The notes below the pieces were generated by a model, which ran no database searches, was not told the origin of the DNA, and saw nothing but the letters and a program-made list of their open reading frames with translations. 64,000 nucleotides of DNA from Megalopta genalis (Eukaryota; Arthropoda; Insecta; Hymenoptera; Halictidae): contig NW_027476467.1 in assembly GCF_051020955.1 (NCBI RefSeq), positions 156,256-220,255 on the forward strand. Reading direction: 5' to 3'. Below are positions 12,201 to 25,700 of this stretch, piece after piece. The stretch's first letter is position 1; each line of letters begins with the position of its first letter. The translations under genes and the position numbers were made by a program.

Positions 12201-15200
12201 AACATTGATTTGACGCTGAATCATGTGTTTTGCATGGATTTGAAGCTAACTCGTTTGTTTCCCCTGCATTTGAAGCTATATCACTTATATCGCAAGTATC
12301 TGATGCTAAATCATTTGTGTTGTATGGATTTAAAGCTACACCGTCCACATAACATTGATTTGAAGCTTAACCATTTGTTTTGCATGGATTTGAAGCTAAC
12401 TCGTTTGTGTCCCCTGCATTTGAAGCTATATCCCTTATATCGCATGTATCTGATGCTAAATCAGTTGTGTCGCGTGGATTTCAAGCTAAACCTTCCACAT
12501 CGCACTGATTTGAATCTACAACTTCTACATCGCATTGATTTGAAGCTAAACCTTCTACATCGCATTGATTTGAAGCTAAATCATGTGTTTCGCTTGGATT
12601 TGAAGCAAAACCTTCTACATCGCATTGATTTGAAGCTAAATCATGTGTTTCGCTTGGATTTGAAGCTATACCTTCTACATCGCTTTGATTTGAGGCTAAA
12701 TCATGTGTTTTGCATGGATTAGATGCTAACTCATTTGCTTCCCCTGCATTTGAAGCTAATTCAGTTATATGGCAAGTACCTGATGCTAAATCATTTGTGT
12801 CGCATGGATTTGTAGCTAAACCTTCTACTTCGCATTGATTTGAAGCTAAATCATTTGTTTCGCATGGATTTGGAGGTAACTCGTTTGTTTCTCCTGCATT
12901 TGAAGCTATATCACTTATATCGCAATTATCTGAAGCTAAATCATTTGTTTCGCATGGATATGAAGCTAAACCTTCTATATCGCATTGATTTGCTGCCAAG
13001 TCATGTATTTCGCATGGATTTGAAGCTAACTCGTTCGTTTCGCCTGCATTTGACGCTATATCACTTATATCGCAAGTATCTGAAGCTAAATCATTTGTTA
13101 CGCTTGGATTTGAAGCTAAACATTCTACATCGCATTCATTTGCAGCTAAATCATGTGTTTCGCATGGATTTGTAGCTAACTCGTTAGTTTCGCCTGCATT
13201 GGGATCTATATCATTTATATCACAAGTATTTGAAGCTAAATCATTTGTGTCGCATGGATTTGAATCTAAACCTTCTACATCGCATTGATTTGAAGCTTAA
13301 TCGTGTGATTCGCTTGGACTTGAAGCTAACTCGTTTGTTTCGCCTGCATTTGAAGCTACAATATTTATATCGCAAGTATATGAAGCTAAATCATTTGTGT
13401 CGCCCGGATTTGAAGCTATACATTCTACATCGCTTTGATTTGAAGCTGAATCATGTGTTTTGCATGGATTAGATGCTAACTCGTTTGCTTCCCCTGCATT
13501 TGAAGCTATTTCATTTATATCGCAAGTATTTGAAGCTAAATCATTTGTGTCCCATGGATTTGAAGCTAAGCCTTCTACTTCGTATCGATTTGAAGCTGAA
13601 TGATATGTATCGCATGGATTTTGAACCTACCCCGTTTGATTCGTCTGCATTTGCAGCTATATCACATATATCCCAAGTGTTTGAAGCTAAATCATTTGTT
13701 TCGCATCGATTTGAAGCTAAACCTTCAACATCGCATTGATTTGAAGCTAAATCATGTGTTTCGCTTGGATTTGAAGCTATACCTTCTACATCGCTTTGAT
13801 TTGAAGCTGAATCATGTGTTTTGCATGGATTAGATGCTAACTCGTTTGCTTCCCCTGCATTTGAAGCTATTTCATTTATATCGCAAGTACCTGATGCTAA
13901 ATCATTTGTAACGCATGGATTTGAAGCTAAACCTTCTACATCGCATTGATTTGCAGCCAAGTCATGTATTTCGCATGGATTTGAAGCTAACTCGTTCGTT
14001 TCGCCTGCATTTGATGCTATATCACTTATATCGCAAGTATCTGAAGCTAAATCATCTGTTACGCATGGATTTGAAGCTAAACCTTCTACATCGCATTGAT
14101 TTGCAGCTAAATCATGTGTTTCGCATGGATTTGAATCTAACTCGTTAGTTTCGCCTGCATTTGAAGCTATATCAATATATCGCAAGTATCTGACCCTAAA
14201 TCATTTGTTTCGCATGGATTTGAAGCTAAGCCTTCTACTTCGTATCGATTTGAAGCTAAATGATATGTATCGCATGGATTTTGAACCTACCCCGTTTGAT
14301 TCGTCTGCATTTGCAGCTATATCACTTATATCCCAAGTGTTTGAAGCTAAATCATTTGGTTCGCATCGATTTGAAGCTAAACCTTCAACATCGCATTGAT
14401 TTGAAGCTAAATCATGTGTTTCGCTTGGATTTGAAGCTATACCTTCTACATCGCTTTGATTTGAAGCTGAATCATGTATTTTGCATGGATTAGATGCTAA
14501 CTCGTTTGCTTCCCCTGCATTTGAAGCTATTTCATTTATATCGCAAGTACCTGATGCTAAATCATTTGTAACGCATGGATTTGAAGCTAAACCTTCTACA
14601 TCGCATTGATTTGCAGCTAAATCATGTGTTTCGCATGGATTTGAAACTAACTCGTTAGTTTCGCCTGCATTTGAAGCTATATCAATATATCGCAAGTATC
14701 TGAACCTAAATCATTTGTTTCGCATGGATTTGAAGCTAAGCCTTCTACTTCGTATCGATTGAAGCTAAATGATATGTATCGCATGGATTTTGAACCTACC
14801 CCGTTTGATTCGTCTGCATTTGCAGCCATATCACTTATACCCCAAGTGTTTGAAGCTAAATCATTTGTTTCGCATGGATTTGAAGCTAAACCTTCAACAT
14901 CGCATTGATTTGAAACTAAATCATGTGTTTCGCTTGAATATGAAGCTATACCTTCTACATCGCTTTAATTTGAAGCTAAATCATGTGTTTTGCATGGATT
15001 TGAAGCTAACTCGTTTGTTTCCCCTGCATTTGAAGCTATATCACTTATATCGCAAGTATCTAAAGCTAAATCATTTGTTTCGCATGGATTTGAAGCTAAA
15101 CCTTCAACATCGCATTGATTTGCAGCTAAGTAATGTGTTTCGCATGGATTTGAAGCTAACTCGTTCGTTTCGCCTGCATTTGATGCTATATCACTTATAT

Positions 15201-15358
15201 CGTAAGTATCTGAAGCTAAATCATTTGTTTCGCACGGATTTGAAGCTAAACCTTCTACATCGCATTTATTTTCAGTTTAATCATGTGTTTCGGATGGGTT
15301 TGAAGCTAACTTGTTTGTTTCGTCTGCATTTGAAGCTATATCACTTATATCCCAAGTA
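9213..15358 (+). repeat. Large tandem duplication, copy 2 (6,146 bp)
   Basis: It directly abuts copy 1. It consists of 9,213-11,489 (like 5,013-6,840 with 450 bp added at about 10,441-10,890), a segment 11,490-11,968 that instead resembles 3.84-4.45 kb, and 11,969-15,358 (like 5,821-9,211). The portion equivalent to 5,821-6,840 is therefore present twice within this copy. The added 450 bp equals three 150-bp units and shares variants (ttcatgtg, ttgcttcg) with 46.9-47.4 kb. Confidence 0.87.
14259..14320 (+). other. Frame-breaking 31-bp marker unit, one of about a dozen
   Basis: The unit containing ttttgaacctaccccg is 31 bp. Copies sit near 4,170, 4,680, 5,670, 7,470, 8,130, 8,640, 9,870, 11,670, 13,620, 14,280, 14,790 and 48,205, with inverted relatives at 50,235 and 50,595. 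A 29-bp unit (gctatatcaatatatcgc) usually occurs nearby and restores the 30-bp phase. Confidence 0.8.
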
Positions 15359-16157
15359 TTTGAAGCTAAATCATTTGTTTCGCATGGATTTGAAGCTAAA
15401 TCTTCTACATCGCATGGACTTAAAGCTAACTCGATTGTTTCGCATGCAGCTGAAGCTATATCACCCATATCCCAAGTGTTTGCAGCTCTATCATTTGTTT
15501 CGCATGGATTTGAAGCTAAACCATCTAAATCGCATGATTTTTAAGCTGAATCATGTGTTCCGCATGGATTTGAAGCTAACTCGTTTGTTTCGTCTGCACT
15601 TGAAGCAATATCACATATATCGCTAGTATCTGAAGCTAAATCATTTGTTTCGCATGGATTTGAAGCTAACTCGTTTGTTTGGCTTACAGTTGAATCTATA
15701 TCACTTATATCGCAAGTATTTGGAGCTAAATCATTTGTTCCGCATGGATTTGAAGCTGAGCCTTCTACATCGTATTGATTTGAAGCTTAATCATGCGTGT
15801 CGCATGGAGTTGAAGCTAGCTCGTTTGTTTCGTCTGCATTTGAACGTATATCGCTTATAACGCAATTATCTCAAGATAAATCATTCGTTCCGCACGGATT
15901 TGAAGCTAAGCCTTCTACTTCGCATTTATTTGAAGCTAAATCATGTGTATCGCATGCATTTTGAAGCTAACTCCTTTGATTCGTCTGCATTTGAAGCTAT
16001 ATCACTTAAATCCAATGTGTTTGAAGCTAAATCATTTGTTTCGCATGGATTTGAAGCTAACTCGTTTGTTTCGTCTGCATTTGGAGGTATATCACTTATA
16101 TCGCAAGTATCTGAAACTAAATCATTTGTGTCGCATGGATTTGAAGCTATACCTTCT

Positions 16158-16300
16158 ACATCGCATTGATTTGCTGCTAAATCGCGTATTTCGCATAGAT
16201 TTCAAGCTAAACCTACTACATGGCATCGATTTGAAGCTAAATCGTGTGTTTCGCTTGGATATGAAGCTATATCATTTATATCGCAAGTATCTGAACCTAA
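16158..16300 (+). repeat. Dispersed copy of a segment found again at 33.4 kb
   Basis: The segment matches 33,408-33,550, 17 kb away, including rare variants (tcgcgtatttcg, catagatttcaagc, actacatggcatcg). It shows exchange or block copying over long distance within the left array. Confidence 0.8.
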
Positions 16301-18600
16301 ATCATTTGATTCGCATGGATTTGAAGATAAACCTTCTACATCGCATTGATTTGCAGCTAAATCATGTGTTTCGCATGTATTTGAAGCTAACTCGTTTTTT
16401 TTCTCCTGCATTTGAAGCTATATCGCTTATATCGCAAGTATCTGAACCTAAATCATTTGTTTCGGATGGATTTGAAGCTAAACCTTCAACATCGCTTTGA
16501 TTTGCAGCTGTATCATGTGTTTCGCATGGATTTGCAGCTAACTCGTTCGTTTCGCCTGTATTTGATGCTATATCGCTTATATCGCAAGTATCTAAAGCTA
16601 AATCACTTGTTTCGAATGGCTTTGAAGCTAAACCTTCTACATCGCATTGATTTTCATTTTAATCATGTGTTTCGCATGGATTTGAAGCTAACTCGTTTGT
16701 TTCGTCTGCATTTGAAGCTATATCACTTATATCCCAAGTATTTGAAGCTAAATCATTTGTTTCGCATGGATTTGAAGCTAAATCGTTTGTTTCGTCTGCA
16801 TTTGGAGGTATATCACTTATATCGCAAGTATCTGAAGCTAAATCATTTGTTTCGCATGGATTTGAAGCTAAACCTTCAACATCGCTTTGAATTGCAGCTA
16901 TATCATGTGTTTCGCATGGATTTGCAGCTAACTCGTTCGTTTCGCCTGCATTTGATGCTATATCAGTTATATCGCAGGAATCTGATGCTAAATCATTTGT
17001 GTCACATGGATTTGAAGCTAAACATTCCACATAGCATTGACTTGAATCTTAATCATGTGCTTCGCATGGAATTGAAGTTAACTGGTTTGTTTCGTCTGCA
17101 TTTGAAGCTATGTCACTTATATCGCTAGTATCTGAAGCTAAATCATTGGTTTCGCATGGATTTGAAGCTAAACCTTCTACATCCCATTGATTTGCTGCTA
17201 AATCATTTGTTTCGCATGGATTTGAAGCTAACTCGTTTATTTCGTCTGCATTTGAAGCTGTATCACTTATATCGCAAGTATCTGAAGCTAAATCATTTGT
17301 GTCTCATGGATTTGAAGTTAAACCTTCTACATCGCATTGATTTGCTGCTAAATCATGTGTTTCGCATGGATTTGGAGCTAGCTCGTTTGTTTCGTCCGCA
17401 TTTGAAGCTATGTCACTTATACCGCAAGTATCTGATGCTAAATCATTTGTTTCGCTTCGATTTGAAGCTATACCTTCTTCATTGCATTGATTTGCAGCTA
17501 AATCATGTGCTCCGCATGGATTTGAAGCTAACTCGTTTGTTTCGTCTGCATTTGAAGCTATGTCACTTATATCCCAAGTGATTGAAGCTAAATCATTTGT
17601 TTCGCATGGATTTGAACCTAAACCATCTACATCGCATTGATTCGAAGCTAAATCATTTCATTCGCTTACATTTGAAGCTAACTGGTTTGTTTTGTCTGAA
17701 TTTGAAGCTATGCCACTTATATCGCAAGTATCTGAAGCTAAATCATTGGTTTCGCATGGATTTGAAGCTAAACCTTCCACATAGCATTGATTTGAATCTT
17801 AGTCATGTGTTTTGATTGGATTTGAAGCTAAACCTTCTACACCGCATTGATTTGAAGCTAAATCATGTGATTCGCTTGGATTGGAAGCTAACTTGTTTGT
17901 TTCATCGGCATTTGAAGTTATGCCACTTATATCGCAAGTATCGGAAGCTAAATCATTGGTTTCGCATGGATTAGAAGCTAAACCTTCTACATCGCATTGA
18001 TTCGAGGCTAAATCATTTCTTTCGCTTAGATTTGAAGCTAACTCGTTTGTTTCGTCTGTATATGAAGATATATCACTTATATCGCAAGTATCTGAACCTA
18101 AATCATTTGTTTCTTATGGATTTGAAGCTAAGTCTTCTACCTCGCATCGATTTGAAGCTAAATCATTTGTTTCGCATGGATTTGAAGCTAAACCTTCTAC
18201 ACCGCATTGATTCGAAGCTAAATCATGTGATTCGCTTGGATTGGAAGCTAACTCGTTTATTTCGTCTGCATTTGAGGCTGTATCACTTATATCGCAAGTA
18301 TCTGAAGCTAAATCATTTGTGCCTCATGGATTTGAAGCAAAACCTTCTACATAGCATTGATTTGCTGCTAAATGATGTGTTTCGCATGGAATTTAAGCTA
18401 ACTCGCTTGTTGCGTCTGCATTTGAAGCTATGTCACTTATATCACAATTATCTGAAACTGAATCATTTGTTTCGCATGGATTTGAATCTAAGCCTTCTAC
18501 ATCGCATTGATTTGATGCTAAATCACTTGTTTCGCTGGGATTTGAAGCTAACTCGTTTGTTTCGTCTGCACTTAAAGCAATATCACATATATCGCTAGTA

Positions 18601-18870
18601 TCTGAAGCTAAATCATTTGTTTCGCATGGATTTGAAGCTAAACCTTCTACATCGCATGGACTTGAAGCTAACTCGTTTGTTTCGCATGCAGCTGAAGCTA
18701 TATCACCCATATCCCAAGTGTTTGCAGCTCTATCATTTGTTTCGCATGGATTTGAAGCTAAACCATCTAAATCGCATGAATTTTAAGCTAAATTATGTGT
18801 TCCGCATGGATTTGAAGCTAACTCGTTTGTTTCGTCTGCACTTAAAGCAATATCACATATATCGCTAGTA
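18601..18870 (+). repeat. 270-bp (9-monomer) higher-order repeat unit
   Basis: The unit reads A, B-like, D-like (tail atgca), E-like (tatcacccat, tail aagtg), A-like, B-like, C-like preceded by gaattttaag, D, and an E variant ending gctagta. It is bounded on both sides by the gctagta E variant. Copies with the same order and the same private variants occur throughout the left array. This one is followed by a shorter 150-bp cycle ending with the same marker at 19,020. Confidence 0.88.
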
Positions 18871-19560
18871 TCTGAAGCTAAATCATTTGTTTCGCATGGA
18901 TTTGAAGCCAAACCTTCTATATCGCATTGATTTGATGTTAAATCATGTGTTCCGCATGGATTTGAAGCTAACTCGTTTGTTTCGTCTGCACTTAAAGCAA
19001 TATCACATATATCGCTAGTATCTGAAGCTAAATCATTTGTTTCGCATGGATTTGAAGCCAAACCTTCTATATCGCATTGATTTGATGTTAAATCATGTGT
19101 TTTGCATGGATTTGAAGCTAACTCGTTTGTTTCCCTTGCATTTGAAGCTATATCACTTATATCGCAAGTATCTGATGCTAAGTCATTTATTTCGCATGGA
19201 TTTGAAGCTAACTCGTTTGTTTGGCCTGCAGTTGAATCTATATCAGTTATATCGCAAGTATTTGAAGCAAAATCATTTGTTCCGCATCGATTTGAAGCTA
19301 AGTCTTCTACCTCGAATTGATTTGAAGCTAAATCATTTGATTCGCTTGGATGTGAAGCTAGCTCGTTTGTTTCGTCTGCATTTGAAGCTATATCACTTAT
19401 ATCCCAAATGTGTGACGCTACATCATTTGATTCGCTTGGATTTAAAGCTAAACGATCTACATCGCATTGATTTGAAGCTGAATCATGTGTTTTGCATGCA
19501 TTTGAAGCTAACTCGTTTGTTTCCCCTGCATTTGAAGCTATATCACTTATATCGCAAGTT

Positions 19561-20754
19561 CATGTGCTAAATCATGTGTTTCGCTTTGACTTGAAGCTAT
19601 ACCTTCTACATCGCATTGATTTGCAGCTAAATTATGTGTTTCGCATGGATTTGAATCTTACTTGTTTGTTTCGCCTGCATTTGAAGCTATATCACTTAAA
19701 TCGCAAGCATTTGAAGCTAAATCATTTGTTCCGCATGGATTTGAAGATAAGCCTTCTACATCGCATTGATTTGAAGCTTAATCATGAGTGTCGCATGGAG
19801 TTGAAGCCAGCTCGTTTGTTTCGGCTGCATTTGAACGTATATCGCTTATAACGCAATTATCTGAAGATAAATCATTTGTTCCGCATGGATTTGAAGCTAA
19901 GCCTTCTACTTCGCATTGATTTGATGCTAAATCATGTGTTTCGCTTGGATGTGAAGCTAACTCATTTGTTTCGTCTGCATTTGAAGCTATATCACTTATA
20001 TCACAAGTGTTTGAAGCTAAATCATTTGTTTCGCATGAATTTGAAGCTAAACCTTCTACATCGCATTGATTTGAAGCTTAATCGTGTGTTTCACGTGGAT
20101 TTGAAGCTAATTCGTTTCTATCCCTGCATTGAAGCTATATCATTTATATCGCAAGTTCATGTGCTAAATCATGTGTTTCGCTTTGACTTGAAGCTATACC
20201 TTCTACATCGCATTGATTTGCAGCTAAATTATGTGTTTCGCATGGATTTGAATTTACTTGTTTGTTTCGCCTGCATTTGAAGCTATATCACTTAAATCGC
20301 AAGCATTTGAAGCTAAATCATTTGTTCCGCATGGATTTGAAGCTAGCCTTCTACATCGCATTGATTTGAAGCTTAATCATGTGTGTCGCATGGAGTTGAA
20401 GCCAGCTCGTTTGTTTCGGCTGCATTTGAACGTATATCGCTTATAACGCAATTATCTGAAGATAAATCATTTGTTCCGCATGGATTTGAAGCTAAGCCTT
20501 CTACTTCGCATTGATTTGATGCTAAATCATGTGTTTCGCTTGGATGTGAAGCTAACTCATTTGTTTCGTCTGCATTTGAAGCTATATCACTTATATCACA
20601 AGTGTTTGAAGCTAAATCATTTGTTTCGCATGAATTTGAAGCTAAACCTTCTACATCGCATTGATTTGAAGCTTAATCGTGTGTTTCACGTGGATTTGAA
20701 GCTAATTCGTTTCTATCCCCTGCATTTGAAGCTATATCATTTATATCCCAAGTT
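19561..20754 (+). repeat. 597-bp tandem duplication
   Basis: 19,561-20,157 and 20,158-20,754 are tandem copies. Each starts at a truncated unit (cgcaagt joined to tcatgtgctaaatc), and a third partial copy starts at 20,755. The period is 20 monomers less three bases. The copies differ by one-base gaps such as tccctgcattgaag versus tcccctgcatttgaag. Confidence 0.85.
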
Positions 20755-23700
20755 CATGCGCTAAATCATGTGTTTCGCTTTGACTTGAAGCTATACCTTC
20801 TACATCGCATTGATTTGCAGCTAAATTATGTGTTTCGCATGGATTTGAATCTTACTTGTTTGTTTCGCCAGCATTTGAAGCTATATCACTTAAATCGCAA
20901 GCATTTGAAGCTAAATCATTTGTTCCGCATGGATTTGAAGCTAAGCCTTCTACATCGCATTGATTTGAAGCTAATTCGTTTGTTTCGCATGCAGCTGAAA
21001 CTTTATCACCCATATCCCAAGTGTTTGCAGCTCTATCATTTGTTTCGCATTTATTTGAAGCTAAACCATCTAAATCGCATGAATTTTAAGCTAAATCATG
21101 TGTTCCGCATGTATTTGAAGCTAACTCGTTTGTTTCGTCTGCACTTAAAGCAATATCACATATATCGCTAGTATCTGAAGCTAAATCATTTGTTCGCATG
21201 GATTTGAAGCTAAACCTTCTACATCGCATGGACTTGAAGCTAACTCGTTTGTTTCGCATGCAGCTGAAACTTTATCACCCATATCCCAAGTGTTTGCAGC
21301 TCTATCATTTGTTTCGCATGGATTTGAAGCTAAACCATCTAAATCGCATGAATTTTAAGCTAAATCATGTGTTCCGCATGGATTTGAAGCTAACTCGTTT
21401 GTTTCGTTTGCACTTAAAGCAATATCACATATATCGCTAGTATCTGAAGCTAAATCATTTGTTTCGCATGGATTTGAAGCTAAACCTCCAACATCGCTTT
21501 GATTTGCAGCTATATCATGTGTTTCGCATGGATTTGCAGCTAACTCGTTCGATTCGCCCGCATTTGATGCTATATCACTTATATCGCAAGTATCTGAAGC
21601 TAAATCATTTCTTTCGCATGGATTGGAAGCTAAACTTCTACATCGCATGGACTTGAAGCTAACTCGTTTGTTTCGCATGCAGCTGAAGCTATATCACCCA
21701 TATCCCAAGTGTTTGCAGCTCTATCATTTGTTTCGCATGGATTTGAAGCTAAACCATCTAAATCGCATGAATTTTAAGCTAAATCATGTGTTCCGCATGG
21801 ATTTGAAGCTAACTCGTTTGTTTCGTCTGCACTTAAAGCAATATCACATATATCGCTAGTATCTGAAGCTAAATCATTTGTTTCGCATGGATTTGAAGCC
21901 AAACCTTCTATATCGCATTGATTTGATGTTAAATCATGTGTTTTGCATGGATTTGAAGCTAACTCGTTTGTTTCCCTTGCATTTGAAGCTATATCACTTA
22001 TATCGCAAGTATCTGATGCTAAGTCATTTATTTCGCATGGATTTGAAGCTAACTCGTTTGTTTGGCCTGCAGTTGAATCTATATCAGTTATATCGCAAGT
22101 ATTTGAAGCAAATCATTTGTTCCGCATCGATTTGAAGCTAAGCCTTCTACTTCGAATTGATTTGAAGCTAAATCATTTGATTCTCTTGGATGTGAAGCTA
22201 GCTCGTTTGTTTCGTCTGCATTTGAAGCTATATCACTTATATCCCAAATGTGTGACGCTACATCATTTGATTCGCTTGGATTTAAAGCTAAACGATCTAC
22301 ATCGCATTGATTTGAAGCTGAATCATGTGTTTTGCATGCATTTCAAGCTAACTCGTTTGTTTCCCCTGCATTTGAAGCTATATCACTTATATCGCAAGTT
22401 CATGTGCTAAATCATGTGTTTCGCTTTGACTTGAAGCTATACCTTCTACATCGCATTGATTTGCAGCTAAATTATGTGTTTCGCATGGATTTGAATCTTA
22501 CTTGTTTGTTTCGCCTGCATTTGAAGCTATATCACTAAATCGCAAGCATTTGAAGCTAAATCATTTGTTCCGCATGGATTGAAGCTAAGCCTTCTACATC
22601 GCATTGATTTGAAGCTTAATCATCTGTGTCGCATGGAGTTGAAGCCAGCTCGTTTGTTTCGGCTGCATTTGAACGTATATCGCTTATAACGCAATTATCT
22701 GAAGATAAATCATTTGTTCCGCATGGATTTGAAGCTAAGCCTTCTACTTCGCATTGATTTGAAGCTAAATCATGTGTATCGCATGCATTTTGAAGCTAAC
22801 TCGTTTGATTCGTCTGCATTTTGAAGCTATATCACTTATATCCGAGTGTTTGATGCTAAATCATTTGTTTCGCATGGATTTGTATCTAAACCTTCTACAT
22901 CGCATTGATTTGATGCTATATCATGTGTTTCGCTTGGATGTGAAGCTAACTCATTTGTTTCGTCTGCATTTGAAGCTATATCACTTATATCACAAGTGTT
23001 TGAAGCTAAATATTTGTTTCGCATGAATTTGAAGCTAAACTTCTACATCGCATTGATTGGAAGCTTAATCATGTGTTTCACGTAGATTTGAAGCTATTCG
23101 TTTCTATCCCCTGCATTGAAGCTATATCATTTATATCGCAAGTATCTGATACTAAATCATTTGTTTCGCATGGATTTGAAGCTAAACCTTCTAGGTCGCA
23201 TTGCTTTGCATCTAAATGATGGTTTTTCACAAGGATTTGAACTAACTCGTTTGTTTCGTCTGCATTTGAAGCTATATCACTTATATCCAAATGTGTGAAG
23301 CTACATCATTTGATTCGCTTGGATTTAAAGCTAAACGATCTACATCGCATTGATTTGAAGCTGAATCATGTGTTTTGCATGCATGTGAAGCTAACTTCGT
23401 TTGTTTCCCCTGCATTTGAAGCTATATCACTTATATCGCAAGTTCATTTGCTAAATCATGTGTTTCGCTTTGACTTGAAGCTATACCTTCTACATCGCAT
23501 TGATTTGCAGCTAAATTATGTGTTTCGCATGGATTTGAATCTTACTTGTTTGTTTCGCCTGCATTTGAAGCTATATCACTTAAATCGCAAGCATTTGAAG
23601 CTAAAACAATTGTTCCGCATGGATTTGAAGCTAAGCCTACTACATCGCATTGATTTGAAGCTTAATCATGTGTGTCGCATGGAGTTGAAGCCAGCTCGTT

Positions 23701-25700
23701 GTTTCGTCTGCATTTGAACGTATATCGCCTTATAACGCAATTATCTGAAGATAAATCATTTGTTCCGCATGGATTTGAAGCTAAGCCTTCTACTTCGCAT
23801 TGATTTGAAGCTAAATCATGTGTATCGCATGCATTTTGAAGCTAACTCGTTTGATTCGTCTGCATTTGAAGCTATATCACTTATATCCCGAGTGTTTGAT
23901 GCTAAATCATTTGTTTCGCATGGATTTGTATCTAAACCTTCTACATCGCATTGATTTGATGCTAAATCATGTGTTCGCTTGGATGTGAAGCTAACTCATT
24001 TGTTTCGTCTGCATTTGATGCTATATCACTTATATCCCAAGTGTTTGAAGCTAAATCATTTGTTTCGCATGAATTTGAAGCTAAACCTTCTACATCGCAT
24101 TGATTGAAGCTTAATCATGTGTTTCACGTGGATTTGAAGCTAATTCGTTTCTATCCCCTGCATTTGAAGCTATATCATTTATATCGCAAGTATCTGATAC
24201 TAAATCATTTGTTTCGCATGGATTTGAAGCTAAACCTTCTACATCTCATTGCTTTGCATCTAAATGATGTTTTTCACAAGGATTTGAACTAACTCGTTTG
24301 TTTCTTCTGCATTTGAAGCTATATCACTTATATCCCAAGTGTTTGAAGCTAAATCATTTGTTTCGCATGGATTTGAAGCTAACTCGTTTGTTTCGTCTGC
24401 ATTTGGAGGTATATCACTTATATCGCAAGTATCTGAAACTAAATCATTTGTTTCGCATGGATTTGAAGCTAAACCTTCTACATCGCATGGACTTGAAGCT
24501 AACTCGTTTGTTTCGCATGCCGCTGAAACTATATCACCCATATCCCAAGTGTTTGCAGCTCTATCATTTGTTTCGCATGGATTTGAAGCTAAACCATCTA
24601 AATCGCATGAATTTTAAGCTAAATCATGTGTTCCGCATGGATTTGAAGCTAACTCGTTTGTTTCGTCTGCACTTAAAGCAATATCACATATATCGCTAGT
24701 ATCTGAAGCTAAATCATTTGTTTCGCATGGAATTGAAGCTAAACCTTCTACATCGCATGGACTTGAAGCTAACTCGTTTGTTTCGCATGCAGCTGAAGCT
24801 ATATCACCCATATCCCAAGTGTTTGCAGCTCTATCATTTGTTTCGCATGGATTTGAAGCTAAACCATCTAAATCGCATGAATTTTAAGCTAAATCATGTG
24901 TTCCGCATGGTTTGAAGCTAACTCGTTTGTTTCGCATGCAGCTGAAGCTATATCACCCATATCCAAGTGTTTGCAGCTCAATCATTTGTTTCTCATGGAT
25001 TTGAAGCTAAACCATCTAAATCGCATGAATTTTAAGCTAAATCATGTGTTCCGCATGGATTTGAAGCTAACTCGTTTGTTTCGTCTGCACTTAAAGCAAT
25101 ATCACATATATCGCTAGTATCAGAAGCTAAATCATTTGTTTCGCATGGATTTGAAGCTAAACCTTCAACATCACTTTGATTTGCAGCTATATCATGTGTT
25201 TCGCATGGATTTGCAGCTAACTCGTTCATTTCGCCTGCATTTGATGCTATATCACTTATATCGCAAGTATCTGAAGCTAAATCATTTGTTTCGCATGGAT
25301 TTGAAGCCAAACCTTCTATATCGCATTGACTTGATGTTAAATCATGTGTTTTGCATGGATTTGAAGCTAACTCGTTTGTTTCCCTTGCATTTGAAGCTAT
25401 ATCACTTATATCGCAAGTATCTGATGCTAAGTCATTTATTTCGCATGGATTTGAAGCTAACTCGTTTGTTTGGCCTGCAGTTGAATCTATATCACTTATA
25501 TCGCAATTATTTGAAGCAAAATCATTTGTTCCGCATCGATTTGAAGCTAAGCCTTCTACTTCGAATTGATTTGAAGCTAAATCATTTGTTTCGCTTGAGT
25601 GTGAAGCTAGCTCGTTTGTTCGTCTGCATTTGAAGCTATATCACTTATATCCCAAATGTGTGAAGCTACATCATTTGTTTCCCTTGGATTTTAAGCTAAA
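20100..25700 (+). other. Stretch dense in one-base indels
   Basis: Many monomers here are 29 or 31 bp because of single-base changes, often in short homopolymers: tccctgcattgaag (20.12 kb), tttgttcgcatgg (21.19), gctaaacttctac (21.63), atatcactaaatcg (22.53), gctattcgtttc (23.09), agctcgttgtttcg (23.70), tgtgttcgcttgg (23.97), cattgattgaagc (24.10), catggtttgaag (24.91) and tttgttcgtctgc (25.62). Neighbouring regions show far fewer. It could be lower consensus quality or truly decayed satellite. Confidence 0.7.
24432..24701 (+). repeat. 270-bp HOR unit
   Basis: It has the same nine-monomer order and private variants as the unit at 18,601. The next unit starts at 24,702, but it is disrupted after about 24,910 by a one-base loss (catggtttgaag) and a rearrangement. 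Confidence 0.85.
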
